From PALSA-1353 sp050014015 (lineage in GTDB: Bacteria; Planctomycetota; Phycisphaerae; Tepidisphaerales; Tepidisphaeraceae): a DNA stretch of 64,000 nucleotides. Of the stretch, positions 6,521 to 13,916 are shown piece after piece (within the stretch, counting starts at the first letter, position 1; every line of letters starts with the position of its first letter). Below the pieces are notes generated by a model that saw nothing but the letters and a program-made list of their open reading frames with translations, was not told the DNA's origin and did not search any database. Location: positions 1 through 64,000 of the forward strand of contig JBEKEC010000014.1 in assembly GCA_050014015.1 (NCBI GenBank), read 5' to 3'. A program made the position numbers and the translations under genes.

Positions 6521-7992
6521 GCGACGCATCCGATCCATCCCGTCATCAGCGGCTCGAGCGCCAATTCATCGCGCACGTGGAACGCCTCCTGAGCGACAAT
6601 CGCCTGCGCCTCGGAGCCGCCGGGGGCCGCAAATCGGCCGTCACCCTCATCCGTGACGTGCGGTTCGGCGATCGCGGCGTGGAACTCAAACGGCTCATGA
6701 GCGAAATGGGCAAACCGGATCGGCAATTGGAATCCCGGATGCCGGTTGGAGCGACCATCGATGTCGGGCTGTCGCGGAAGAAATGGTGGGTGCTGAAATC
6801 GCCGGTGGGGCGGTTTCGCGCCGTCTGCCTTTCGCCGTCGCGGGCGCTGATTGCCGGGCAATCGGCCCAGCCGCTGGCCGCGGCGGAACTGGGGCAGGCG
6901 CTGGCGGCCACGCCGCCGCCGCTGCCGGGAATTCCCGTCACCCTGGCGATCATGTCCACCTCCGGCTTCACCGCCGATGCCCGCCAGGCCGCCCTCAAGA
7001 TCAAAGACCGCACGGTTATCCTGGTTTCACCCACGGAAACCGGCGGGTGGACGATAACGGCCCCGCCCGAGGCCGCCGAAATTGCTGAACTGTTCGATCC
7101 CGAACTGGACCTTGAAAAGCGGGCCCGCATCCGTTCGGAAATCGACGCCGACCGCGTCGGCCTGCTCTCGGCCGGCATCGCCACCGACAAACTTGCCGCC
7201 AAGTTGCAACTTTCACCGCAATTGGTTGAATCTGAGTTAAGATCGTATGCCAAGGAAAACCCCGGCCTGACCGCCAAACGGCTGGACGGGCGGTTGGTCT
7301 TGTTCCGGGAAGGTTCCGCGCCCTATTCCAACGGGGCCGCTTCGGGAGGTGCCGATATGCCGTTCATCGATCGCCTGAAAACCCTCTTCGCCCGCAAGGG
7401 CGAGGTGGCAAAGAAAATCGCCTTTCTCTCCGAACGGCGCGCCGCCCTGAGCCAGCAACTGGAGCGCGGTTATGAAGACATGGGCGTGATGGAAGGCAGG
7501 GAAGCCGAGCTGCGGCAACAATTCAAGGACGCGGCCAGCGACCTTCCCCGCCGGCGCATCACCAGCCAACTCGTTCAGCTTCGCAAGGACGTCGAACGCC
7601 GCCAGCAATTATTGTCGGTCCTGAACCAGCAGATCAACGTCGTCAGCACGCACCTGCACAACCTGGAACTTCAGCGGCAGGGCCAGACGGCCAAACTCCC
7701 CGACAGCGAGGAGATGGCCGCCGACGCCGCCGCGGCTGAAGAGGTCTTGGCCGAGCTTCAGGCGGGAAGCGAATTGGCGGAATCGGTCGGCCTGACAGCC
7801 CACGGCTCAATGAGCGACGAGGAGCAGGCGCTCTACGAGGAATTGCTGAACGAATCCAAAGCGCCGGCAGCGCCGGCGGCAACGCCGACCGCCTCGGCCG
7901 CCCAACCGCCGGCCCAAGCCGCCGCGCCTCCGCAGGCCGTCAAGCCGCCGCCCGCCCCTCAGCGCCAGCGCAACGAACCGGAGCCGGGCTGA
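6517..7992 (+). CDS. winged-helix-like region fused to an ESCRT-III-like helical domain (putative)
   Basis: 491 residues from the ATG at 6517 (ATGA overlap with the microprotein). Residues 1-200 are mixed alpha/beta and not recognised. About 205-272 read as a winged helix (TDKLAAKLQLSPQLVESELR, then a two-strand wing LTAKRLDGRLVLF). From residue 281 a new domain begins, MPFIDRLKTLFARKG, with a long helical hairpin (about 296-340 and 345-390), a shorter acidic helix (398-425), a second acidic patch (SDEEQALYEELL, 432-444) and an Ala/Pro-rich tail (448-491). That order, N-terminal basic amphipathic helix, hairpin, acidic C-terminal helices, is the layout of ESCRT-III/Snf7 proteins, and archaeal CdvB couples such a domain to a winged helix. 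Homology is inferred from layout, not proven. Confidence 0.55.
   Translation: MSDASDPSRHQRLERQFIAHVERLLSDNRLRLGAAGGRKSAVTLIRDVRFGDRGVELKRLMSEMGKPDRQLESRMPVGATIDVGLSRKKWWVLKSPVGRFRAVCLSPSRALIAGQSAQPLAAAELGQALAATPPPLPGIPVTLAIMSTSGFTADARQAALKIKDRTVILVSPTETGGWTITAPPEAAEIAELFDPELDLEKRARIRSEIDADRVGLLSAGIATDKLAAKLQLSPQLVESELRSYAKENPGLTAKRLDGRLVLFREGSAPYSNGAASGGADMPFIDRLKTLFARKGEVAKKIAFLSERRAALSQQLERGYEDMGVMEGREAELRQQFKDAASDLPRRRITSQLVQLRKDVERRQQLLSVLNQQINVVSTHLHNLELQRQGQTAKLPDSEEMAADAAAAEEVLAELQAGSELAESVGLTAHGSMSDEEQALYEELLNESKAPAAPAATPTASAAQPPAQAAAPPQAVKPPPAPQRQRNEPEPG
7344..7359 (+). promoter_or_regulatory. possible internal ribosome binding site and start codon
   Basis: A strong Shine-Dalgarno-like GGGAGGTG (7344-7351) is followed after 5 bases by an in-frame ATG at 7357. 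Starting there would give a 211-residue protein beginning MPFIDRLKTLFARKG, the same size class and start style as the two following proteins (204 and 202 residues). It may therefore yield a second product from the gene, or mark an old gene fusion. Confidence 0.45.
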
Positions 7993-7997
7993 AAACC

Positions 7998-8612
7998 ATG
8001 GCACTCATCGACAAAATCTTCGGCCGAAAGAAAACGCTCAGCCAACTCAACCGCCAGGAACTGCGCAAGGAGGAGATCCTTCTCACCAAAACGCGCGACC
8101 GGCTCTTCAAGCGCATCGAGCAGATCAGCACCGACAAACAAAAAATCTTCCAGCAGGGCGCGAGCCAGAAATCGCCGGAGCTTCGCAAGTCCCTGGCCCA
8201 GGAATTCGAGATGAAAACCCAGGAGCAGCTCATGGCCGCGCGCGAGCTGACCCTCCGCAGCAAGGAACTCATGACCGTCAGCCGGTTGCGCATGGTCAAG
8301 GAGAACAGCGAATCCGGCAAAGCAACCGGGCGGTTGAACCTCACCGACAAGGACGTGGCCAAGATCAGCCAGTGGATCGAGGACGACGCCGTTTCGCAGG
8401 ATGTTTACCGCGACCGTCTGGACACGCTGCTCGATCTGGGCGGCCAGGCGGACCGCGATTCGCTGGAGTCGGCCGGCCTGACCGGCGCTGGGCAGGAACT
8501 GATGAACATCTGGAACGAGATGGACCGTGGGGCGGTGAAGCCCGAGCAGGCGTTCGACGCCGCCGACAAGGCGGTGCGCAAACGCAACGCCGCGCCCGAT
8601 AAGGAAATGTGA
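7998..8612 (+). CDS. ESCRT-III-like helical protein (putative), 204 aa
   Basis: 204 residues, almost entirely helical by composition. The start MALIDKIFGRKKTLSQLNRQ resembles the N-terminus of human CHMP2A (recalled: MDLLFGRRKTPEELLRQNQ). It continues with a long charged helix (about 12-52), a turn with Gly/Ser/Pro (53-60), a second long helix (61-105), a Gly/Asn break, and shorter helices (116-146, 158-195). This fits the alpha1-alpha2 hairpin plus alpha3-alpha5 plan of ESCRT-III. The gene starts 5 bases after the preceding stop. Alternative: a generic coiled-coil protein. Expected behaviour if the call is right: membrane-bound polymer. Confidence 0.55.
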   Translation: MALIDKIFGRKKTLSQLNRQELRKEEILLTKTRDRLFKRIEQISTDKQKIFQQGASQKSPELRKSLAQEFEMKTQEQLMAARELTLRSKELMTVSRLRMVKENSESGKATGRLNLTDKDVAKISQWIEDDAVSQDVYRDRLDTLLDLGGQADRDSLESAGLTGAGQELMNIWNEMDRGAVKPEQAFDAADKAVRKRNAAPDKEM

Positions 8613-8616
8613 AGGA

Positions 8617-8691
8617 AGTTGCAAGTGACAAGTGCAAGTTGCAAGCTAAATCCATATTTGCAACTTGCACTTGCAACTTGCACTTGCAACT
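8617..8691. repeat. word-repeat hairpin, 'caagttgcaagtg' family
   Basis: The left part (8617-8645) repeats gcaagt/gacaagt. The right part (about 8659-8691) repeats the complementary words acttgc/acttgcaact. Together they form a hairpin of about 28 bp with a 13-base loop. It occupies the gap between the two last ESCRT-III-like genes. Confidence 0.85.
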
Positions 8692-8709
8692 AATTCTGAA
8701 AGAACCACC

Positions 8710-9318
8710 ATGGGCCTATTCAAATCCAAAGACGAGCGGCGAATCGAACGGGAGATGAAAATCCGCGGCGGGATGCGGGCCATCGAGCGGTCCATCCGCC
8801 AGCAGGAAAAATTCGCCGAGGACTTCATCCGCAACGCCCAGCAGGCCAAAAGAATAGGCGACAACGGGCAATACCAGTTCATCCGCAGCGCTCTGAAAAA
8901 GACCGCGGCCGTCAAGAAGATGCTGGAACGCCAGCTTCTGTCGATCAGAAATGCCATGCTTATTCAGCAGCAGGCCCAGGCCAGCCAGCAGTTCGCCGAG
9001 TCGATGGCCCTGATGGCCAAGGAAATCAGCCGGGTTTTCGGCGAATTGGACCTGACCAAAACCCAGGCCGACTGGGAACGCGCCGTCGCCCAGGCCGGCA
9101 GCATCGAAGAACGCATGGATTTGTTCCTCGATTCCATGGAGCAATCCGCCACCAGCGGCTCGGCCGTCAGTTCACGCGAGGATTTGGTGACGGACGAGGA
9201 GATCGACCGCATGATCGCCACGGACGTGCTGGCGTCCGAAAAGGCGGAACTGGGGAAACTCGATCAGTTGGAATCGGAAATCGCCAAGGAGTTGGGGACG
9301 AATAAGCAGAAGGATTGA
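8710..9318 (+). CDS. Snf7/ESCRT-III-like protein (putative), 202 aa
   Basis: 202 residues from the ATG at 8710. An upstream in-frame start lies inside the hairpin repeat and is rejected. The N-terminus MGLFKSKDERRIEREMK is basic. Helix 1 covers about 8-48, the turn is at IGDNGQ (49-54), and helix 2 covers 55-115 (basic KKTAAVKKMLERQL, then ESMALMAKEISRVFG). A shorter segment TQADWERAVAQAGSIEERMD (118-137) follows, then an acidic C-terminal helix (EDLVTDEEIDRMIATDVL, 157-174) and a last helix (182-196). This order matches CHMP2/Vps2-type Snf7 proteins closely, including the hairpin turn position, the 'SM.A....' segment and the acidic C-terminal region. The length also fits (200-225). It is the strongest of the three candidates. 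A C-terminal MIT-interacting motif is not clear. No Vps4-like ATPase is in the window. Confidence 0.6.
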   Translation: MGLFKSKDERRIEREMKIRGGMRAIERSIRQQEKFAEDFIRNAQQAKRIGDNGQYQFIRSALKKTAAVKKMLERQLLSIRNAMLIQQQAQASQQFAESMALMAKEISRVFGELDLTKTQADWERAVAQAGSIEERMDLFLDSMEQSATSGSAVSSREDLVTDEEIDRMIATDVLASEKAELGKLDQLESEIAKELGTNKQKD

Positions 9319-9404
9319 AAAGGGGGTCATAAGCCTTTTTCATGTTCTCCCGCGAAATCAGGCCGAATTTTCAATTGCACGGAAATGGCTTCTGACCCCT
9401 TTTT
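9317..9404. repeat. REP-like hairpin, 'aaaaggggtc' family (copy 1)
   Basis: The left arm AAAAGGGGGTCATAAGCC and right arm GGCTTCTGACCCCTTTTT pair imperfectly around a loop of about 45 bases. A near-identical left arm occurs at 28690. It follows the last ESCRT-III-like gene and may end its transcript, since the right arm carries a T-run. Confidence 0.8.
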
Positions 9405-9449
9405 GGCTGCGCCACAGCCTGTACCGGATTCCGAGAAGGGACTTGCCTC

Positions 9450-10217
9450 GTGAATCAACTTCTTCAATTAAGCATGGCCGACTGGTCTTTCTTCAAAGGG
9501 ATACAGGATGCCGGCCATTTCTATCGCTCGCTGCGCGGGTTCGGATACTCCGCGGCCGAGATGGTCGATCCGGACCGGCGGGACATCGCGCTGGCGGCCG
9601 GGCTGAAGCTGCTGAATATGACGTGCAGGAACTTTCCCGGCCTGATGAACCACGCGGAGCAGCGCGAGCAGGCGATCGCCGACATGCGAAACGACATTCA
9701 AGCCGCGGCCGCTCGGGGGATCGGGCAACTCATTATTCTCAGCGGCAACCGCGGGGGACTCGATGATGCCACCGGCCAGCGTAATTGTATTAGCGCGATC
9801 AAGGCCGTGGCCGCCGAGGCGGAAAGGGCGGGCGCGGTCCTCACCCTTGAAGTGTTCAATCGCTACGACCATCCGGATTATCAGGCGGACAACAGCGACT
9901 TTGCGTTCAACGTCGTTCGGGCCGTTTCGTCGCCGGCCGTCCGGGTTCTGTATGACCTGTACCACATGCATCGCATGGGTGAGGACGTGGCCACCGTCGT
10001 AGCCAGGAACCTGCAATGGATCGCCCATCTGCACGTTGCCGGCAGCCCCAATCGCGATTTCCCCGGCAACAGCCAGGAGATGGATTACCGGCACGCCGTT
10101 CGAACGATCCATCAGGCTGGCTATCGCGGATACTGGGGAATGGAATTTTTACCCGCCCGGCCTCCGCTGGAGGAACTGGCCGACGCGGCGAAATTGTTTC
10201 AGTCGCTGGCGGGATAG
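9450..10217 (+). CDS. hydroxypyruvate isomerase-like TIM-barrel sugar isomerase/epimerase
   Basis: 255 residues, the usual length for the Hyi/xylose-isomerase-like TIM-barrel family. The metal-site pattern is visible: Glu in LTLEVFNRYD (about 133), Asp/His in VLYDLYHMHRMG (about 167-172), His in HLHVAG (about 193-195) and Glu in GMEFLP (about 231). The N-terminus MNQLLQLSMADWSFF is typical of hydroxypyruvate isomerases. Expected reaction: aldose-ketose or epimer interconversion of a small sugar acid or sugar in the cytoplasm. The oxidoreductase and Rieske genes downstream suggest a sugar or cyclitol catabolic set. The exact substrate is not readable. Confidence 0.8.
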   Translation: MNQLLQLSMADWSFFKGIQDAGHFYRSLRGFGYSAAEMVDPDRRDIALAAGLKLLNMTCRNFPGLMNHAEQREQAIADMRNDIQAAAARGIGQLIILSGNRGGLDDATGQRNCISAIKAVAAEAERAGAVLTLEVFNRYDHPDYQADNSDFAFNVVRAVSSPAVRVLYDLYHMHRMGEDVATVVARNLQWIAHLHVAGSPNRDFPGNSQEMDYRHAVRTIHQAGYRGYWGMEFLPARPPLEELADAAKLFQSLAG

Positions 10218-10234
10218 AATGGGCCAATCGACGT

Positions 10235-10327
10235 TCGACCCCCACCCCAACCCTCCCCCTGAGTACATGGGGAGGGGGGAAGACACCAAAAGCGATCACC
10301 CTCCCCCTGAGTACATGGGGAGGGGGA
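10235..10327. repeat. GC-rich hairpin element, 'ccccctgagtacatgggg' family (partial, with doubled hairpin)
   Basis: Positions 10235-10279 carry a C-rich run, then CCTCCCCCTGAGTACATGGG and GGAGGGGG, a hairpin. The same hairpin recurs at 10297-10327 after a short spacer. The sequence just upstream (gggccaatcgacgttcgac, 10221-10239) is also present, inverted, inside the full-length element at 17158-17281, which defines this as the right half of that element. It lies between the isomerase and oxidoreductase genes. Confidence 0.9.
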
Positions 10328-10390
10328 ATTCTTTGCTTGCCCATACCTCGCGGTTAAACTCCGCCCACAAAAATCGCGGAGGATAGCGGC

Positions 10391-11584
10391 ATGTCCAAGG
10401 GTTCGGTCAACATCTGTCTCATCGGCCAGAAGTTCATGGGCCGGGCGCATAGCAACGCTTATTTGAAAGCCCCGAAATTCTTCGATCTTCCGGTCGAGCC
10501 TGTCATGCACACCGTTGCGGCCCAGGATAGGACGCAGCTTGAGGCCTTCGCCAAGAAATGGGGATGGAAGAATCGCTCGACCAATTGGCGCGAGGCTATC
10601 GCCAATCCCGAGATTCAGCTCGTGGACATCACGGCCCAGAATCACGTGCACCGCGAGATGGCCCTCGCGGCGCTGGAGGCGGGGAAACACGTCGCTTGCG
10701 AGAAGCCGTTGGCGGGGAATCTGGACGATGCCAGGCAGATGCGCGATGCGGCGAAGAAATACAAAAAATCCAAGACCTTCGTCTGGTGGAGTTATCGGCG
10801 AACGCCGGCGGTGGCGCTGGCATATCAGTTGGCCCGGGCGGGGAAGATCGGGCGGATCTATCACGTGCGCGGATATTATCTTCAGGATTGGGCTGGGCCG
10901 GACGTGCCGCTGATCTGGCGGTTCGACAAGAAAATCGCCGGCAGCGGCAGCCATGGCGATCTGGGGGCGCACGTCATCGACATGGCCCGGTTCATCACCG
11001 GCGAAGAGATTTTGGAAATCAACGGCGCGATCACCGAAACCTTCGTCAAGGAGCGGCTGATTCCATCGGTCGGCTCGGCCGGGGGAATCGCCGGCGGCGC
11101 CAGGGCCGGGCGCGGAAAAATGGGCAAGGTCGAGGTTGACGATGCGACGCTGTTTCTGTGCCGGTTTTCCGGCGGGGCGGTGGGAAGTTTCGAGGCCACG
11201 CGGTTTTCAACGGGGTATCAGAATAAAAATGGCGTCGAAATTCACGGGGAAAAAGGGGCCGTCAGCTTCAATTTCGAGGACATGAACCATTTGCTTTGGT
11301 TCGACAACACGGCCTCGGCCAAGTTGAAGGGGTGGACGAAGATCATGGTGACGCACGCCCCGGATCATCCCTACGCCCAGGCCTGGTGGCCCGATGCGCA
11401 TATCATTGGTTACGAACATACGTTTATCAATCAGGCGGCGGACATCATGATGGACCTGGGCGGCCGGGAGCCGACGATTCCATTGTCGGATTTCGCCGAT
11501 TCGTACCAGACCCAGCGGGTCTTGGAGGCGGTTTCGGTCAGCGCCGCCGAGCGCCGGCCCGTGACTCTTTCGGAGATTCAGTAG
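10391..11584 (+). CDS. Gfo/Idh/MocA family NAD(P)-dependent oxidoreductase
   Basis: 397 residues. The N-terminal dinucleotide fold starts VNICLIGQKFMGRAHSNAY. The family signature EKPLAG is at about 105-110, with an AGKH-type approach before it. The C-terminal substrate domain contains GSHGDLGAHVIDMARFITG (about 179-197), where the Asp/His of the catalytic region are expected. Predicted to oxidise or reduce a sugar or inositol-like substrate. The stop overlaps the GTG of the Rieske gene by one base (TAGTG), so these are co-translated. Confidence 0.9.
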   Translation: MSKGSVNICLIGQKFMGRAHSNAYLKAPKFFDLPVEPVMHTVAAQDRTQLEAFAKKWGWKNRSTNWREAIANPEIQLVDITAQNHVHREMALAALEAGKHVACEKPLAGNLDDARQMRDAAKKYKKSKTFVWWSYRRTPAVALAYQLARAGKIGRIYHVRGYYLQDWAGPDVPLIWRFDKKIAGSGSHGDLGAHVIDMARFITGEEILEINGAITETFVKERLIPSVGSAGGIAGGARAGRGKMGKVEVDDATLFLCRFSGGAVGSFEATRFSTGYQNKNGVEIHGEKGAVSFNFEDMNHLLWFDNTASAKLKGWTKIMVTHAPDHPYAQAWWPDAHIIGYEHTFINQAADIMMDLGGREPTIPLSDFADSYQTQRVLEAVSVSAAERRPVTLSEIQ

Positions 11585-11910
11585 TGGCGTGGGTGACTCT
11601 TTGCGATTTGGACGAGTTAAGCGAGGGGTTGGGAAAGCACGTCGATATCGACGGTTATTCCCTGGCGGTTTTTCTCCGCCAGGGCCAGGTTTACGTTTTG
11701 GACAGCACCTGCCCGCACGCGGGCCACGACATTTCCGGCGGCGTGATTGAAGACGGCTGCGTCGTCTGCCCGTATCACGGGTGGAACTTTCGCCTGACCG
11801 ACGGCGAAATGCCGGGTAACATCGGCGCCGCCGTGATGACGTATAAAACCAGGCTTTTTCCGCGGCCGGGGCAAAGCACGCTGGTCCAGGCTGATTTGCC
11901 GATGCCGTAG
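11584..11910 (+). CDS. Rieske [2Fe-2S] ferredoxin-like protein
   Basis: 108 residues from the GTG at 11584, which overlaps the preceding stop. Longer upstream readings lie inside the oxidoreductase gene. The Rieske ligands are clear: CPHAGH (Cys and His of the first pair) and CPYHGW (second pair), separated by 17 residues (from HAGH to CPYH). It resembles NirD/BphF-type small soluble ferredoxins. Inferred role: electron carrier for the oxidoreductase or an oxygenase elsewhere. Confidence 0.9.
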   Translation: MAWVTLCDLDELSEGLGKHVDIDGYSLAVFLRQGQVYVLDSTCPHAGHDISGGVIEDGCVVCPYHGWNFRLTDGEMPGNIGAAVMTYKTRLFPRPGQSTLVQADLPMP

Positions 11911-11986
11911 AAATGCATTTTTTGCCACAGATGAAAATCAGATGGACCCAGCCCGGCATGGCCGCAACCAAGAAGGAAAATGCGGA

Positions 11987-12077
11987 TGAACCGCCAAGAC
12001 GCAAAGACGCCAAGATAAAAACTGCCAACGTCACTCGGTGTCATTTGATCTTGGCGTCTTAGCGTCTTGGCGGTTCA
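11987..12077. repeat. word-repeat hairpin, 'cgccaagacgcaaagacgcc' family (nested)
   Basis: The left arm starts TGAACCGCCAAGACGCAAAG and repeats the word gacgc(c)aaga. The right arm starts ATCTTGGCGTCTTAGCGTCT and mirrors it. The pairing runs over about 29 bp around a loop of about 30 bases. It lies inside the outer pair 11924/12262. Confidence 0.85.
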
Positions 12078-12156
12078 ATTTGTTTTTGGGAATAATGTGG
12101 TCAGAAAAACAACATGATCAACGTGAGTAGCACAGATGAAGCGCATAAGAGAAGAG

Positions 12157-12217
12157 CTCGCGCAGAGGCGCAAAGGCGCAGAGAAAAAAACTTTGCGCCT
12201 TTGCGCCTCTGCGCGAG
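12157..12217. repeat. word-repeat hairpin, 'gcagaggcgcaaaggcgc' family (nested)
   Basis: CTCGCGCAGAGGCGCAAAGG and its mirrored complement CCTTTGCGCCTCTGCGCGAG form a stem of about 24 bp around an A-rich loop. It is the second hairpin inside the outer pair 11924/12262. Confidence 0.9.
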
Positions 12218-12276
12218 ACTCTTCTTTCGATTTATCCGTGTGCATCTGATTTTCATCTGTGGCTAAAATTGATTTT

Positions 12277-13017
12277 ATGGATTCGAATCAGATCCAAGAT
12301 CTCTGTGAGCGCGGACAAGATCAGTTGTCGCGGATGGAATATCTGCCGGCGGAAACGTCGCTGGCGGCGGCGGAGGAACTTGCCTGGACGTCGCGCGACT
12401 TCGACGCCCTGGCGAGATTGTATATGCCGCTCCAGGAATCGCGGCGGCAACGGCGGCAACGCTGCGGGGAGGGGACGATTCGCCTGGACTTCCTGGCCAA
12501 TGGGCCGCACGACAAGCTCGATGGAAGACGTACTGTGGAGGTCATCGGACACGGGCAAATCCTGATTGCCGGATGGGGCTCGATCCAGCCGGGCGTCGAA
12601 GCCCGGCGGGCGCAGAGGGAGCGGGGATTGTACGTGGACGTGTTTTTGGCGGCGGTTTATCCGGCGGGAGCGGGCCGGGTGGTGGCGATCGTGCCGGGCG
12701 AGGGCGTCGCCCTGCCGACTGCGGAGCCGATGTCCGTGGAGGAGTTGATCCGGCGGTTGCCGGCCCAAAGTATTATGATGTCCGATGCCGAGTTGCCGAA
12801 GGGCCCACAACGCGGAACGGCCGAAACGTATGCCTGGGTGATGGCGACGTGGGAACGGCTGCACGCGCCGTTCCTGGCGGCGGCGGAGGCGACGGGCGAT
12901 CCGATCCGCAGGATCGAAGCCTATCGCCAAACCATTGCCGTGGATTATGCCTGCGAACTGGCGCATCAGAAGATTTCGGATACGGCGCGGAAATTGTGCG
13001 CCAAAGGAACGTCATGA
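12277..13017 (+). CDS. conserved-type hypothetical protein upstream of M48 protease
   Basis: 246 residues from the ATG at 12277. A GTG six codons earlier lies inside the hairpin arm and is rejected. The N-terminal third is helical (TPR-like CERGQDQLSRMEYLPAETSL). The middle resembles an alpha/beta fold (TVEVIGHGQILIAGWG ... GLYVDVFLAAVYPAG). The C-terminus is helical. There is no signal peptide. The stop overlaps the protease ATG (ATGA at 13014-13017), so the two products probably act together. I do not recognise a catalytic motif. Confidence 0.7.
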   Translation: MDSNQIQDLCERGQDQLSRMEYLPAETSLAAAEELAWTSRDFDALARLYMPLQESRRQRRQRCGEGTIRLDFLANGPHDKLDGRRTVEVIGHGQILIAGWGSIQPGVEARRAQRERGLYVDVFLAAVYPAGAGRVVAIVPGEGVALPTAEPMSVEELIRRLPAQSIMMSDAELPKGPQRGTAETYAWVMATWERLHAPFLAAAEATGDPIRRIEAYRQTIAVDYACELAHQKISDTARKLCAKGTS

Positions 13018-13868
13018 CGCAGTATTACGGATATGGCTACGGCGGCGGGCGCGGAATCCATCTTCGGCACGTCATCGGGGCGTTGGTGATCCTGTTCGGG
13101 ATCGTCTCCTATTTCTCGCATGAGTCGGTGAATCCCACGACCGGCGAGAAACAGCACGTGGCCATGACCGCGGACGACGAAATATCGCTGGGCCTGCAAT
13201 CGGCCCCGCAGATGATCGCGCGGATGGGAGGCGAAGTGCCCGCGTCCGATCCGCGGACGCAGGAGGTGCAGAACGTCGGCCAAAGAGTGGTATCCAGATC
13301 GCAGGCGAAAACGAGTCCGTATCAGTACCAGTTTCACCTGCTGAGCGACGAGCAGACGATCAACGCCTTCGCACTTCCGGGCGGTCAGATATTCATCACG
13401 CTGGGGCTGTACGAAAAGCTGGCCGACGAGGCGGAATTGGCGGGGGTCCTGGGCCACGAGACGGGCCACGTCGTCGAGCGGCACGTTGCCCAGCAGATCG
13501 AGCAGAGCCGGCTCGGGCAGTCGATCGTGCTGGGCACCGGCATCGCCGCCAGCGGGAATCGCAACGGATTGGCCACCTGGGCGATCGCCGATCTGGCCGA
13601 CCAGATGGTGCAACTGAAATTCAGCCGCAAGGACGAATCCCAGGCCGACCAGCGCGGATTGCAGTTCATGACCGAGGCGGGCTACGACCCGCGGGCGATG
13701 ATCGACGTCATGACGATTCTCAAGGAGGCAAGCTCCAGCGGCGGCGAGCCGGAGTTTTTGCAAACCCATCCCGATCCGGGGAACCGGATCGACGCCATCG
13801 AGAATTGGTTGAAGGAACATCCGTTCCTGGCCGAGCAGTTGTCGCGCGGCGACCGGTTGCCGAAATAG
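13014..13868 (+). CDS. M48 family zinc metalloprotease
   Basis: 284 residues. The N-terminus MTQYYGYGYGGGRG is Gly/Tyr-rich, followed by one membrane helix (about 20-38), so the catalytic domain is anchored. The zinc motif HETGH is at about 148-152 and the third ligand Glu is in DESQAD (about 207-212), as in the BepA/LoiP/Oma1 group. The Tyr/Gly-rich start is unusual. Predicted role: periplasmic or membrane quality control, with the upstream gene as cytoplasmic partner. Confidence 0.9.
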   Translation: MTQYYGYGYGGGRGIHLRHVIGALVILFGIVSYFSHESVNPTTGEKQHVAMTADDEISLGLQSAPQMIARMGGEVPASDPRTQEVQNVGQRVVSRSQAKTSPYQYQFHLLSDEQTINAFALPGGQIFITLGLYEKLADEAELAGVLGHETGHVVERHVAQQIEQSRLGQSIVLGTGIAASGNRNGLATWAIADLADQMVQLKFSRKDESQADQRGLQFMTEAGYDPRAMIDVMTILKEASSSGGEPEFLQTHPDPGNRIDAIENWLKEHPFLAEQLSRGDRLPK

Positions 13869-13916
13869 GCGGGGGTATCAGGGCAAGCGTGCCCCCGTGT
13901 CCCCTTCAGTTCCCTC

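Larger units (their letters stand above)
11924..12262. repeat. outer arms of a nested hairpin set
   Basis: A perfect 21-bp inverted repeat, GCCACAGATGAAAATCAGAT plus G at 11924-11944 and its exact complement at 12242-12262, encloses about 300 bp. That interval contains two further independent hairpins (11987-12077 and 12157-12217). The whole interval between the Rieske gene and the gene at 12277 is noncoding, and no gene is seen in it. Confidence 0.9.
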
